Source: Cupriavidus consociatus
GTDB taxonomy: Bacteria; Pseudomonadota; Gammaproteobacteria; Burkholderiales; Burkholderiaceae
Length of the DNA stretch: 64,000 bases
Assembly: GCF_017814975.1 (NCBI RefSeq)
Contig: NZ_JAGIQA010000007.1
Coordinates: 1 to 64,000, forward strand
Direction: 5' to 3'
In this document: piece after piece, positions 10,888-19,148 of the stretch
Layout: each line of letters begins with the position of its first letter
How positions within the stretch are numbered: the first letter of the stretch is position 1
Translations under genes and position numbers: made by a program
The notes under the pieces: model-generated
What the model saw: only the letters and a program-made list of their open reading frames with translations
What the model was told of the DNA's origin: nothing
The model's database searches: none

Positions 10888-11943
10888 ATGCGCTGGAAGC
10901 AACGTCCGCAAGGCTCCAACTGGGGCGATTTCGGCCCCGACGACCAGCTGGGCCGGGTCAACCTGATCGGCCCCGAGCAGGTTGTCAGGGGCGCGCGCGA
11001 GGTGCAGGCCGGCATCAGCTTCTGCCTGTCGCTGCCGCTGGACTATCCGGGCGGCAACAAGCTCAACCCGCGCCGCCACCCGCCGCAGCTGCGTCCCACC
11101 TTCCGCGACGACAGTCCCTACCTCAACTTCCCGCTGGCCCGGGTCGATCCCGCCGCCACCGACGTCATCAGCGACGACCAGGTACTGATGTGCCTGCAGT
11201 ACAGCACGCAGTGGGATGCGCTGGCGCACGTGGGCGCGCTGTTCGATGCCGACGGCGACGGCCGGCCCGAGCGCGTCTACTACAACGGCTTCCGCGCCAA
11301 CGAGCATATCGTCGGGCCGGTGGACTACGCCGACGACGACCACTTCGCCGCCCATCCCTGCGGCCACGACCACAGCGCCGCGCAGGCGCTCGGCATCGAG
11401 AACTTCGCGGTCAAGGGCATGCAGGGCCGCGGCGTGCTGGTGGACCTGGCGCACGTGTACGGCCAGGATTTCCGCAACATCGGCTACGACGAGCTGATGC
11501 GCGCGATGGATGCCGGCAAGGCCGAGGTCGAGCCCGGCGACATGCTGCTGCTGCGCACCGGCTTTGCCGAGGTGGTGCTGTCGATGCAACGCGAGCCTGA
11601 CGAAGCCGTGCTGCACCACAGCTGCTGCGCGCTCGACGGCCGCGACGACCGCCTGCTGCAGTGGATCACCGATGCAGGCATCGCCGCGCTGATCGCCGAC
11701 AACTACGCGGTCGAGCGCTACCCGGCCCGGCCCGCGCCCGATGGCGACCAGCGCCACCCGCTGCTGCCGCTGCACCACCACTGCCTGTTCAAGCTGGGCC
11801 TGCCGCTGGGCGAGCTGTGGTACCTGCGCGAGCTGGCCGACTGGCTGCGCGCCAACGGCCGCACCCGCTTCCAGCTGACCGCGCCGCCGCTGCGGCTGCC
11901 GGGCGCGGTGGGCTCGCCCGTAACGCCGATCGCCACGGTCTAG
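10888..11943 (+). CDS. Cyclase family protein (kynurenine-formamidase-like metal hydrolase)
   Basis: 351 residues, full length for the longer cyclase subfamily. The usual metal-binding signature HxGTHxDxxxH appears in the altered form QYSTQWDALAHVG, and an N-terminal WGDFGPDDQLGRVNLI is typical of this subfamily. Members hydrolyse amides or lactones using a divalent metal. AGGAGGCATGAC precedes the ATG. It lies one base after the IclR regulator and 36 before a periplasmic binding protein. A ring-opening or lactonase step in a CoA-thioester pathway fits the neighbours, but the substrate is unknown. Confidence 0.8.
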   Translation: MRWKQRPQGSNWGDFGPDDQLGRVNLIGPEQVVRGAREVQAGISFCLSLPLDYPGGNKLNPRRHPPQLRPTFRDDSPYLNFPLARVDPAATDVISDDQVLMCLQYSTQWDALAHVGALFDADGDGRPERVYYNGFRANEHIVGPVDYADDDHFAAHPCGHDHSAAQALGIENFAVKGMQGRGVLVDLAHVYGQDFRNIGYDELMRAMDAGKAEVEPGDMLLLRTGFAEVVLSMQREPDEAVLHHSCCALDGRDDRLLQWITDAGIAALIADNYAVERYPARPAPDGDQRHPLLPLHHHCLFKLGLPLGELWYLRELADWLRANGRTRFQLTAPPLRLPGAVGSPVTPIATV

Positions 11944-11979
11944 CCAGGACCAAAAACCACAATAGCCAGAGGAGACACC

Positions 11980-13221
11980 ATGAAGCTTCGCCTTTCGATC
12001 CGACGCCGGGCCGCCGGCGCCTTCGCCCTGGCCGCCGCGCTGGCCTGCGGCGCCGCCCACGCACAGCCCAGGGCAGCGATCTCCGACGACGTGGTCAAGA
12101 TCGGCATGCTGCTCGACATGAGCGGCCTGTACGCCGACGTCACCGGCCGCGGCAGCGCCACCGCGGCGCAGATGGCCATCGACGATGTCGGCGGCAAGGT
12201 GCTGGGCAAGAAGATCGAGCTGGTCGTGGTCGATCACCAGAACAAGGCCGATATCGCCGCCAACAAGGCGCGCGAGTGGTACGACACCGGCAATGTCGAT
12301 GCCATCCTCGACGTGGCCGCGTCGGCGCCGGCGCTGGCCGTGCTCGAAGTGGCGAAGCAGAAGAACCGCATCGTGGTGTTCTCGGGACCTGGCACCGAGC
12401 GCATCACCAACGACCTGTGCACGCCGGTGTCGGTCCATTACGCCTATGACACCTATGCGCTCGCCAACACCACCGCGCGCGCCACGGTGCAGCGCGGCGG
12501 CAAGACCTGGTTCTTCCTGACCGCGGACTACGCCTTCGGGCATACGCTGCAGGACTCCGCCACGTCGGTCATCAACGAGACCGGCGGCAAGGTGCTGGGC
12601 GCCGCGCGCCACCCGATCGGTGCCAGCGACTTTGCCTCGTACCTGCTGCAGGCGCAGGCCAGCAAGGCGCAGGTCGTGGGATTGGCCAATGCCGGCGGCG
12701 ACACCATCAACGCGATCAAGGCGGCGTCGGAGTTCGGCCTCACGCGCAACAACGCGCAGCGCATGGCGGGCCTGCTGCTCTATATCAACGATATCCACGC
12801 CATCGGGCTGAAGACGGCGGGCGGCCTCGTGCTGACCGAGGCCTTCTACTGGGACATGAACGATGCCACCCGCGCGTGGTCGCGCCGCTATTTCGAGAAG
12901 CTGAAGAAGATGCCCAACATGAGCCAGGCCGGCGCCTATTCATCGGTGATGCACTACCTGAAGGCCGTGCAGGCGGCGGGCACCGACGAGACCGCGGCGG
13001 TGATGAAGAAGATGAAGTCGATGCCGGTCAACGACTTCTTCGCCAGGAACGGCCACATCCGGGAGGACGGCCGCATGATCCACGACATGTACTTGTTCGA
13101 GGTGAAAACGCCGGCCGAATCGAAATACCCATGGGACTACTACAAGGTCGTGGCGACGGTGCCCGGCGAGCAGGCCTTCATGCCGGCATCGAAGTCGCAA
13201 TGCCCGCTGCTCAGGCACTGA
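11980..13221 (+). CDS. ABC-transporter substrate-binding protein, branched-chain amino acid type
   Basis: 413 residues. A signal peptide of about 29 residues (basic start, hydrophobic core, AHAQ cleavage site) is followed by a Peripla_BP_6 fold: IGMLLDMSGLYADVTG, VDAILDVAASAPALAV and GPGTERITNDLC. In Betaproteobacteria such proteins often capture aromatic or organic acids. No permease or ATPase gene is in the operon, so it must use a transporter encoded elsewhere or act as a sensor. AGAGGAGACACC precedes the ATG. The next gene starts one base after its stop. Confidence 0.88.
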   Translation: MKLRLSIRRRAAGAFALAAALACGAAHAQPRAAISDDVVKIGMLLDMSGLYADVTGRGSATAAQMAIDDVGGKVLGKKIELVVVDHQNKADIAANKAREWYDTGNVDAILDVAASAPALAVLEVAKQKNRIVVFSGPGTERITNDLCTPVSVHYAYDTYALANTTARATVQRGGKTWFFLTADYAFGHTLQDSATSVINETGGKVLGAARHPIGASDFASYLLQAQASKAQVVGLANAGGDTINAIKAASEFGLTRNNAQRMAGLLLYINDIHAIGLKTAGGLVLTEAFYWDMNDATRAWSRRYFEKLKKMPNMSQAGAYSSVMHYLKAVQAAGTDETAAVMKKMKSMPVNDFFARNGHIREDGRMIHDMYLFEVKTPAESKYPWDYYKVVATVPGEQAFMPASKSQCPLLRH

Positions 13222-13222
13222 C

Positions 13223-14374
13223 ATGAGCGCCACCTATACCAGCTTTATACGCGGCACCGGCAACACCCGCTTCGGCCGCATCGACGGCAGCACGCCGCTG
13301 GCGCTGATGGCGCAGGCCGCCGATGTCGCGCTGGCCGATGCCGGGCTGGCGCGCGCCGACATCGACGGCGTACTGTGCGGCTATGCCACCACGCTGCCGC
13401 ACCTGATGCTGGCCGACCGCTTCTGCGAATACGCCTCGCTCACGCCCGCCTACGCCCACGGCGTGGCCGCGGGCGGTGCCACCGGCGGCGTGATGGCGAT
13501 GCTGGCGCATGAGCTGGTGCGCGCCGGACGCTGCCGCCATGTGCTGGTGGTCGCGGGCGAGAACCGCCTCACCGGCCAGAGCCGCGACCAGTCGATCCAG
13601 ACGCTGGCGCAGGTGGGCGAACCGCATGCCGAAGTGCCCAACGGCGCCTCGGTGCCGGCCTACTACGCGCTGCTGGCGTCGCGCTACCTGCATGAGACCG
13701 GCATGGATACCAATGCGCTGTCCGGCTTTGCGGTGCTGATGCGCGAGCATGCCGCCGGCCATCCGGATGCGCACCTGCGAGAGCCGCTGTCGCTCGCGCA
13801 GGCACGCGCCGCCCGCCCGATCGCCACGCCGCTGCGGCTGTCCGACTGCTGCCCGATTTCCGATGGCGCGGTGGCGGTGCTCGTGTCCGCCGAACCCTGC
13901 GCCGGCACGCCGGTGCGCATCGCCGGCGCTGGGCAGGCGCACTGCCACCAGCACCTGGGCGCTATCGACGACGTGATGCAGACCGGCGCCGCCGAGGCCG
14001 CGCGGCGCGCCTTTGCCGAGGCGGGCGGCGGCGTGGATGGCATCGACTGCCTGGCGATCTACGACTCGTTCACCATCACGCTGGTCATGCTGCTCGAAGA
14101 ACTGGGACTGGCGCCGCGCGGGCAAGCGCATGCACGGCTGCAAGCCGGCGATTTCAGCCGTGGCGGCGCGCTGCCGCTCAATACGCACGGCGGGCTGCTT
14201 GCGTTCGGCCACTCCGGCGTGGCGGGCGGCCTGATGCATCTTGCCGAGGCCGCACGCCAGCTCGCGGGCCGCGCCGGCGAGCGCCAGCTTGGCAAGCGCC
14301 GCCGCGCGCTGTTCCATGCCGACGGCGGCGTGCTGTCGTCCCATGTCAGCCTGGTGCTGGAGGCCGCGCCATGA
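13223..14374 (+). CDS. Thiolase-fold protein, SCPx/Ltp2-like, without the usual nucleophile cysteine
   Basis: 383 residues. Thiolase core with AAGGATGGVMAMLAHELV where active thiolases carry the nucleophilic cysteine, DCCPISDGAVAVLVS, and the C-terminal THGGLLAFGHSGVAGG loop with its histidine. The stop overlaps the following DUF35 gene by four bases (ATGA). This partnership is known from steroid side-chain aldolases (Ltp2 with ChsH2), which cleave carbon-carbon bonds and also lack the thiolase cysteine. Aldol or retro-aldol chemistry on an acyl-CoA is therefore a better guess than classical thiolysis; the substrate is open. Confidence 0.82.
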   Translation: MSATYTSFIRGTGNTRFGRIDGSTPLALMAQAADVALADAGLARADIDGVLCGYATTLPHLMLADRFCEYASLTPAYAHGVAAGGATGGVMAMLAHELVRAGRCRHVLVVAGENRLTGQSRDQSIQTLAQVGEPHAEVPNGASVPAYYALLASRYLHETGMDTNALSGFAVLMREHAAGHPDAHLREPLSLAQARAARPIATPLRLSDCCPISDGAVAVLVSAEPCAGTPVRIAGAGQAHCHQHLGAIDDVMQTGAAEAARRAFAEAGGGVDGIDCLAIYDSFTITLVMLLEELGLAPRGQAHARLQAGDFSRGGALPLNTHGGLLAFGHSGVAGGLMHLAEAARQLAGRAGERQLGKRRRALFHADGGVLSSHVSLVLEAAP

Positions 14375-14736
14375 GCCATCCCACAAGCCATCCATACACC
14401 GACGGACTCGATGCCGGCGTGGTGCGCTACCAGTGCTGCGGTGACTGCGGGTCCTGGCAGCCGCTGGAGCGCCATGCCTGCCGCGCGTGCGGCAGCCTGC
14501 AGCTGCAATGGCGCGATGCCGGCGGACTCGCCACGGTCTATGCAGTCACCGAGATCAGCCGTGCCCCGGCCGAGGCCTTCCGCGCCCTGGCGCCCTACAC
14601 GCTGGTGCTGGCCACGCTGGATGAAGGCCCGCGCGTGATGGGCCATGCCGAGCCCGGCGTGGCGATCGGCGACCGCGTGCGCGCAGGCTTCCTGCGCTTC
14701 GGCGAAGGGACACTGCTGCGTTTCCTGCGCGAATAG
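14371..14736 (+). CDS. DUF35 zinc-ribbon/OB-fold protein, partner of the thiolase
   Basis: 121 residues. A rubredoxin-like zinc ribbon is formed by Cys23, Cys26, Cys37 and Cys40 (CxxC-x10-CxxC), followed by an acyl-CoA-binding OB-fold with VYAVTEISRAP and YTLVLATLDEGPRVMGH. Its start overlaps the thiolase stop by four bases, indicating stoichiometric coupled translation. In characterised systems DUF35 proteins hold or channel the CoA substrate for a thiolase or aldolase partner. That role is inferred here from family and linkage. Confidence 0.86.
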   Translation: MSHPTSHPYTDGLDAGVVRYQCCGDCGSWQPLERHACRACGSLQLQWRDAGGLATVYAVTEISRAPAEAFRALAPYTLVLATLDEGPRVMGHAEPGVAIGDRVRAGFLRFGEGTLLRFLRE

Positions 14737-14743
14737 CGGCATT

Positions 14744-14797
14744 AGAACCCGTTTCATAATGAAAAAGGGGACCCTTTTTCATTATGAAACGGGTTCT
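14744..14797. repeat. Perfect 54-base palindrome (26-base arms, 2-base centre)
   Basis: Arms at 14744-14769 and 14772-14797 are exact inverted repeats around GA. Each arm also contains its own 13-base dyad (TTTCATAATGAAA on the left, TTTCATTATGAAA on the right). The AT-rich sequence contrasts with the GC-rich surroundings. It starts eight bases after the DUF35 stop and ends 65 bases before the Bug receptor start. It could be a strong RNA hairpin that attenuates or stabilises the message, or a double operator. No T-run follows the stem. Confidence 0.85.
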
Positions 14798-14862
14798 TAA
14801 GGCGCCAGCCGGCGCGCGCCCGACTTCCCATCCCAGCCGGCACCCACAACCGGAGCACCCCC

Positions 14863-15849
14863 TTGGCACCGAATCGATCCCGGCGGCACGCGCTCGCCCT
14901 GCTTTCCTGCCTCGCCCTGTCCGCGGCGGCCATGCCGCCAGTGCTGGCGCAGTCCTTCCCGGTCAAGCCGATCCGGCTGGTGGTGCCCTACCCGCCCGGC
15001 GGCCCCACCGACATCGTCGCGCGCGTGGTCGGCCAGAAGCTGTCGGACAAGCTCGGCCAGCCGCTGGTGGTGGAGAACCGTCCCGGCGCCGGCGGCAATA
15101 TCGGCGCCGAGGCGGTGGCCAGGGCCGCGCCCGACGGCTACACGCTGCTGGTGGCCACCACCGCGCATGCCATCAACATGACGCTGTTCCGCAAGCCCGG
15201 CTACGACACGCGCAAGGACTTCGCGCCGGTGAGCCTGCTCACGCGCGGCCCGCTGGTGCTGGTGACCGCGCCCGCCACGCCAGCGGGCAATGTCGCCGAG
15301 CTGATCGCGCTGGCCAGGAGCAGGCCCGGCCAGGTCACCTTTGCCAGCTCCGGCAACGGCCAGTCCACCCATCTGGCCGCGGAGCTGTTCAACAGCATGG
15401 CCGGCGTGCGCATGACGCACGTGCCATACAAGGGCAGCGCTCCCGCGCTGACCGACGTGATGGGCGGACAGGCCACGGTGATGTTCGACACCATGCTGTC
15501 GGCCATGCCATTCGTGCGCGACGGCAAGCTCAAGGCGCTGGCGGTCACGGGCGCGGCGCGCTCGCCGGCCGCGCCGGACACGCCGACCGTGGCGCAGTCA
15601 GGCTTGCCGGGCTACGAGGCCAGCGCCTGGAACGCGATGCTGGCCCCCGCCGGCACGCCGCCCGCGGTGCTCGATACGCTCGGCACGGCACTGAGAGCCG
15701 TACTCGACAACGCCGACGTGCGCGCGCGCTTCGCCACGCAGGGCTTTGCCGCGGAATGGACCTCGCCGCCTGCCACCGCACGGTTCCTCGAACACGAAAT
15801 CGACAAATGGGCCGGCGTCGTCAAGGCATCCGGCGCCACCATCGACTGA
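14863..15849 (+). CDS. Bug-family tripartite tricarboxylate transporter receptor (TctC-like)
   Basis: 328 residues starting at TTG with CCGGAG upstream. A signal peptide of about 30 residues ends at VLAQ; the mature protein has the Bug hallmarks PIRLVVPYPPGGPTDIVAR, GQPLVVENRPGAGGNIGAE and HVPYKGSAPALTD. Bug proteins bind organic acids in the periplasm; most in Cupriavidus and Bordetella are orphans lacking TctAB permeases, as here. It is the second, unrelated periplasmic receptor of this operon. Its translation follows a large palindrome that may influence expression. Confidence 0.9.
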   Translation: MAPNRSRRHALALLSCLALSAAAMPPVLAQSFPVKPIRLVVPYPPGGPTDIVARVVGQKLSDKLGQPLVVENRPGAGGNIGAEAVARAAPDGYTLLVATTAHAINMTLFRKPGYDTRKDFAPVSLLTRGPLVLVTAPATPAGNVAELIALARSRPGQVTFASSGNGQSTHLAAELFNSMAGVRMTHVPYKGSAPALTDVMGGQATVMFDTMLSAMPFVRDGKLKALAVTGAARSPAAPDTPTVAQSGLPGYEASAWNAMLAPAGTPPAVLDTLGTALRAVLDNADVRARFATQGFAAEWTSPPATARFLEHEIDKWAGVVKASGATID

Positions 15850-15880
15850 TCGCCCACACATCACCCACGCCCCTTCCGTC

Positions 15881-17989
15881 ATGACCGCCCCCCTCCAGTC
15901 CCTGCTCGCCCCCCGCTCCATCGCCGTGATCGGCGCCTCCGACAACATCCACAAGATCGGCGGCCGCCCCATCCACTACATGCAGGCGCACGGCTACGCC
16001 GGCACGCTCTACCCGGTCAACCCGCAGCGCGACACTATCCAGGGCCTGCGCGCCTTCCCGACGCTGGACGCGCTGCCGGAAGTCCCCGAACTCGCCATCA
16101 TCATCGTCGCCGGCGACGCCGCGGTGCAGGCCGTGCGGGACTGCGCGCGGCTGGGCGTGGCGGCGGCCATCGTGATCGCGTCGGGATTCGGCGAAGCCGG
16201 TGCCGAAGGCCGGCGCCAGCAGGACGAGATGGTGCGCGCCGCGCGCGCCAGCGGGCTGCGGCTGGTCGGTCCCAACAGCCAGGGGCTGGCCAATTTCGGC
16301 AGCGGCGCCATCGCCAGCTTTTCGACCATGTTCATCGAGGTGCCGCCGCAGGACGGCCCCGTCGCCGTGGTCAGCCAGAGCGGCGGCGTGGCGGCGATGG
16401 TCTACGGGCTGCTGCGCGGCCAGGGCATCGGCGTGCGCCACATGCATGCCACCGGCAACCAGGCCGACATCACCGTCAGCGAGCTGGCGCTGGCGGTGGC
16501 GCACGATCCCGGCGTGCGGCTGGTGCTGCTGTACCTGGAAAGCCTGTCCGATCCCGAGGTACTCGCCGAGGCCGCGCGCGTGGCACGGGCGCGCCACGTG
16601 CCGGTGGTGGCGGTCAAGGCCGGACGCTCGCAGGACGGGCAGCGCGCCGCCGCGTCGCACACCGGCGCCATCGCCAACGAGGACCGCGCGGTCGATGCCT
16701 TCCTGCGGCGCCATGGCATCTGGCGCGTGGACGATGCGCACGCGCTGGCGCGCTGCGCGCCGATGTACCTGCGCGGATGGCAGGCCGCGGGAAAGCGGCT
16801 GGTAGTCGTCAGCAACTCAGGCGCGAGCTGCGTGATGGCCGCCGACACGGCGCCGTCGTGCGGGCTGACGCTGGCGCCGCTGTCCGATGCCACGCAGGCC
16901 GCGCTGGCGCAGCGCCTGCCCGGTTTCGCCGCCACCGCCAACCCGGTCGATGTCACCGCCGCGCTGCTGACCAACAGCGCGCTGTTCGGCGAGGTGCTGC
17001 CGGTGGTGGCGCGCGATCCCGCCGCCGACCTGTTCCTGCTTGATATCCCCGTCTCAGGCATGGGCTACGACGTGCGGCGCTTCGCCCGCGACGCCGCGGC
17101 GTTTGCCGATACCGCGGGCAAGCCCATCGCGGTCGCCGTATGGCAAGCGCCGGTGGCCGACGCATTCCGGCAGGCCAACGTTCCGACCTACGCCAGCACA
17201 GCCGAAGCGCTGGCGGCGTTCTCGCAACTGGTCTCGCACCAGCAACGGCTGCGGCAGATCGCGGCCGAAGGCGAGCCACTGCTGCCGGCCGCACCTGCCA
17301 TGCCAGCCTCCGCAGCGAAGAGCGCGACGCTCAGCGAAGCCGCCAGCCTCGCACGCCTGGCGGCAGCAGGCATGCCGGTGGTCGAACACTATCTCTGCCG
17401 CAACGTGGATGCCGCGGTGGCTGCGTGGCAACGCATCGGCGCACCGGTGGCGGTCAAGGCAAGTTCGCCGCAGGTGCCGCACAAGAGCGAGCACGGGCTG
17501 GTCGCGCTGCACTGCAATGACCCGGAGGCCGTGGCGAGCGCATTCACGGCCCAGACGCGCGCGCTGCAGGCCATGGAAGCGCATTGCGAAGGCATCGTGG
17601 TCGCCCGCATGTCGCGTGGCCAGCGCGAATGCATGATCGGCGCAAACTGGGATCCCGTATTCGGCGCGGTACTGGTGATCGGTGACGGCGGAAAATATGT
17701 CGAGACGCTGCGCGACACCGCCGTCCTGCTGGCGCCGTGCAGCGAAGCCGACGTCGCCCGCGCGCTGGACGGTGTTCGCATCGCGCCGCTGCTGCGAGGC
17801 GTGCGCAATGAGCCGGCGGTCGATATTGCCGCGCTATGCCGGCTGGCGGTGCAGGTCGGCAACCTGGTTCATGCGGCCGGCGGTGCGATCCGCTCGGTTG
17901 ACCTCAACCCGGTGATGGCGAGCGCCGACGGGGTGGTCGTGGTCGATGCGCTGATCGAGGTGGCAGAGGTGGCGGAAGTGCAGCGCTAG
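15881..17989 (+). CDS. NDP-forming acyl-CoA synthetase (acetate-CoA ligase family)
   Basis: 702 residues combining the modules of ADP-forming acyl-CoA synthetases: CoA-binding Rossmann domain (about 8-105, RSIAVIGASDN), succinyl-CoA-ligase-like domains with the phospho-accepting His260 in the segment AAASHTGAIANED, and a C-terminal ATP-grasp domain (about 480-700, VAVKASSPQVPHKSEHGLV). It interconverts an acyl-CoA, phosphate and NDP with the acid, CoA and NTP, and could salvage energy or activate the acid handled by this operon. The ATG at 15881 matches the family start; an upstream in-frame extension would overlap the preceding gene. Confidence 0.88.
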   Translation: MTAPLQSLLAPRSIAVIGASDNIHKIGGRPIHYMQAHGYAGTLYPVNPQRDTIQGLRAFPTLDALPEVPELAIIIVAGDAAVQAVRDCARLGVAAAIVIASGFGEAGAEGRRQQDEMVRAARASGLRLVGPNSQGLANFGSGAIASFSTMFIEVPPQDGPVAVVSQSGGVAAMVYGLLRGQGIGVRHMHATGNQADITVSELALAVAHDPGVRLVLLYLESLSDPEVLAEAARVARARHVPVVAVKAGRSQDGQRAAASHTGAIANEDRAVDAFLRRHGIWRVDDAHALARCAPMYLRGWQAAGKRLVVVSNSGASCVMAADTAPSCGLTLAPLSDATQAALAQRLPGFAATANPVDVTAALLTNSALFGEVLPVVARDPAADLFLLDIPVSGMGYDVRRFARDAAAFADTAGKPIAVAVWQAPVADAFRQANVPTYASTAEALAAFSQLVSHQQRLRQIAAEGEPLLPAAPAMPASAAKSATLSEAASLARLAAAGMPVVEHYLCRNVDAAVAAWQRIGAPVAVKASSPQVPHKSEHGLVALHCNDPEAVASAFTAQTRALQAMEAHCEGIVVARMSRGQRECMIGANWDPVFGAVLVIGDGGKYVETLRDTAVLLAPCSEADVARALDGVRIAPLLRGVRNEPAVDIAALCRLAVQVGNLVHAAGGAIRSVDLNPVMASADGVVVVDALIEVAEVAEVQR

Positions 17990-18013
17990 CGCGCCCTTCG
18001 CTTCGGCCCAGCC

Positions 18014-18916
18014 CTATTCGGAGAACAATGCAATAAACTCGTTGCGCAGCCACTGATTCGCAGGATCGCGGTGATACCGGGCATGCCAGAAAAGGTTGAT
18101 CTGAATGGCCGGCAGCGCGAACGGATGGTTGACATACCTGAGGCCGAAATACCTGGCACATCGTTCCGCGAACGTCCAGGTGACGGTAGCGACCAGGTCG
18201 GTGGTGGCAATGATGTCCGCCAGGGCCACGAAGTGCGGCACGCGCAGCCGGATGCTGCGCTTTACGCCGCCTTTGGCAAGGAGTTCGTCGACCCGGGCAT
18301 GCCCCGTTCCCGCCGCCGTGACCACGACATGCTCGGCGGCTTCGAAGTCCCGCATGCTGACCTTCTTCTTGTCCATCGCGTGACCGGGCCGGAACAGACA
18401 GACATAGCGCTGGCGGAACAGGCGCCGTTGAAAAAATTCCGTGCTGAGTTCGGGCAGATGGCCGACAGCGAGGTCGATCTTGCCCTGGCTCATCTCCGCT
18501 GCCAGGTCAACCGCCGTATTGCGCACCGTGGCCACGGTCACGCCAGGCGCGCATTGCCCAAGCGCACCCATCAGCGGCGGAATGAAGTGCACCTCGCCGA
18601 TGTCCGTCATGGCGATGCGGAATGCGCGATCGCTGTGCAAGGGATCGAATGTCATCTTGCGGCTGAGCGTTGCCTGCAGCGATTCCAGAGCATGGCCGAC
18701 CGGCTCAGCCAGCTCCTGTGCAAGTGGTGTCGGCAGCATTCCCTTGCTGCTCCGCACGAACAGCTGGTCGCCCATCAAGGTCCGCAAGCGGCCCAACGCA
18801 TTGCTGACAGCCGGCTGGCTCAGGTTCATGGCTTTGGCCGTGCCGGAAACAGTCCCCTGCCGCAACAGCTGATCGAACACGACGAGCAGGTTCAGGTCGA
18901 CGTCCTTCAGTTCCAT
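18014..18916 (-). CDS. LysR regulator of NahR/NagR type (salicylate-responsive)
   Basis: 300 residues. Winged helix-turn-helix at about residues 6-65 (NLSQPAVSNALGRLRTLMGD), then an effector domain. Several stretches closely follow NahR as recalled: AMTDIGEVHFIPPLM, EFFQRRLFRQRYVCLFR, VVTAAGTGHARVDELL, RLRVPHFVALADII and INLFWHARYH. NahR activates naphthalene/salicylate operons in response to salicylate. It is divergent from the salicylate 5-hydroxylase-type genes, with a TTGA-N11-TCAA box in the gap, so it very probably controls them. It ends 24 bases from the convergent synthetase gene. Confidence 0.88.
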   Translation of the reverse strand: MELKDVDLNLLVVFDQLLRQGTVSGTAKAMNLSQPAVSNALGRLRTLMGDQLFVRSSKGMLPTPLAQELAEPVGHALESLQATLSRKMTFDPLHSDRAFRIAMTDIGEVHFIPPLMGALGQCAPGVTVATVRNTAVDLAAEMSQGKIDLAVGHLPELSTEFFQRRLFRQRYVCLFRPGHAMDKKKVSMRDFEAAEHVVVTAAGTGHARVDELLAKGGVKRSIRLRVPHFVALADIIATTDLVATVTWTFAERCARYFGLRYVNHPFALPAIQINLFWHARYHRDPANQWLRNEFIALFSE

Positions 18917-18928
18917 CGCGTACCTTCA

Positions 18929-18947
18929 TTGATTCTGTGAATATCAA
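18929..18947. promoter_or_regulatory. LysR-type binding box between the regulator and hydroxylase genes
   Basis: TTGAT-N9-ATCAA, equivalent to TTGA-N11-TCAA, a textbook LysR T-N11-A palindrome 13 bases upstream of the regulator start. On the minus strand it contains ATTCAC followed by TCAAT, partly resembling the ATTCAC half of NahR sites. A divergent control position for both transcription units is inferred. Confidence 0.55.
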
Positions 18948-19148
18948 CTATAGCCGGGATTCTATTGGTTTATTTCAGTCGATGTCCGATGATCCTTTCC
19001 ATACGAAAAGACATAGGGAGACGCCCCATGAACCTCACCCTCCTCTGGCGATAGCCCGCTCCCAGGGAATCCTTCCCTACTGAAGTCCCCCAAGCACACA
19101 GACGTCGCACAGGCCCACCGGGCCCGCGCGCGGACTCCGTTCGCCCCT

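Noticed and set aside
10744..12798. 684-codon open frame on the minus strand
   Set aside because: Antisense to the cyclase and periplasmic receptor genes, with low-complexity composition and no ribosome site.
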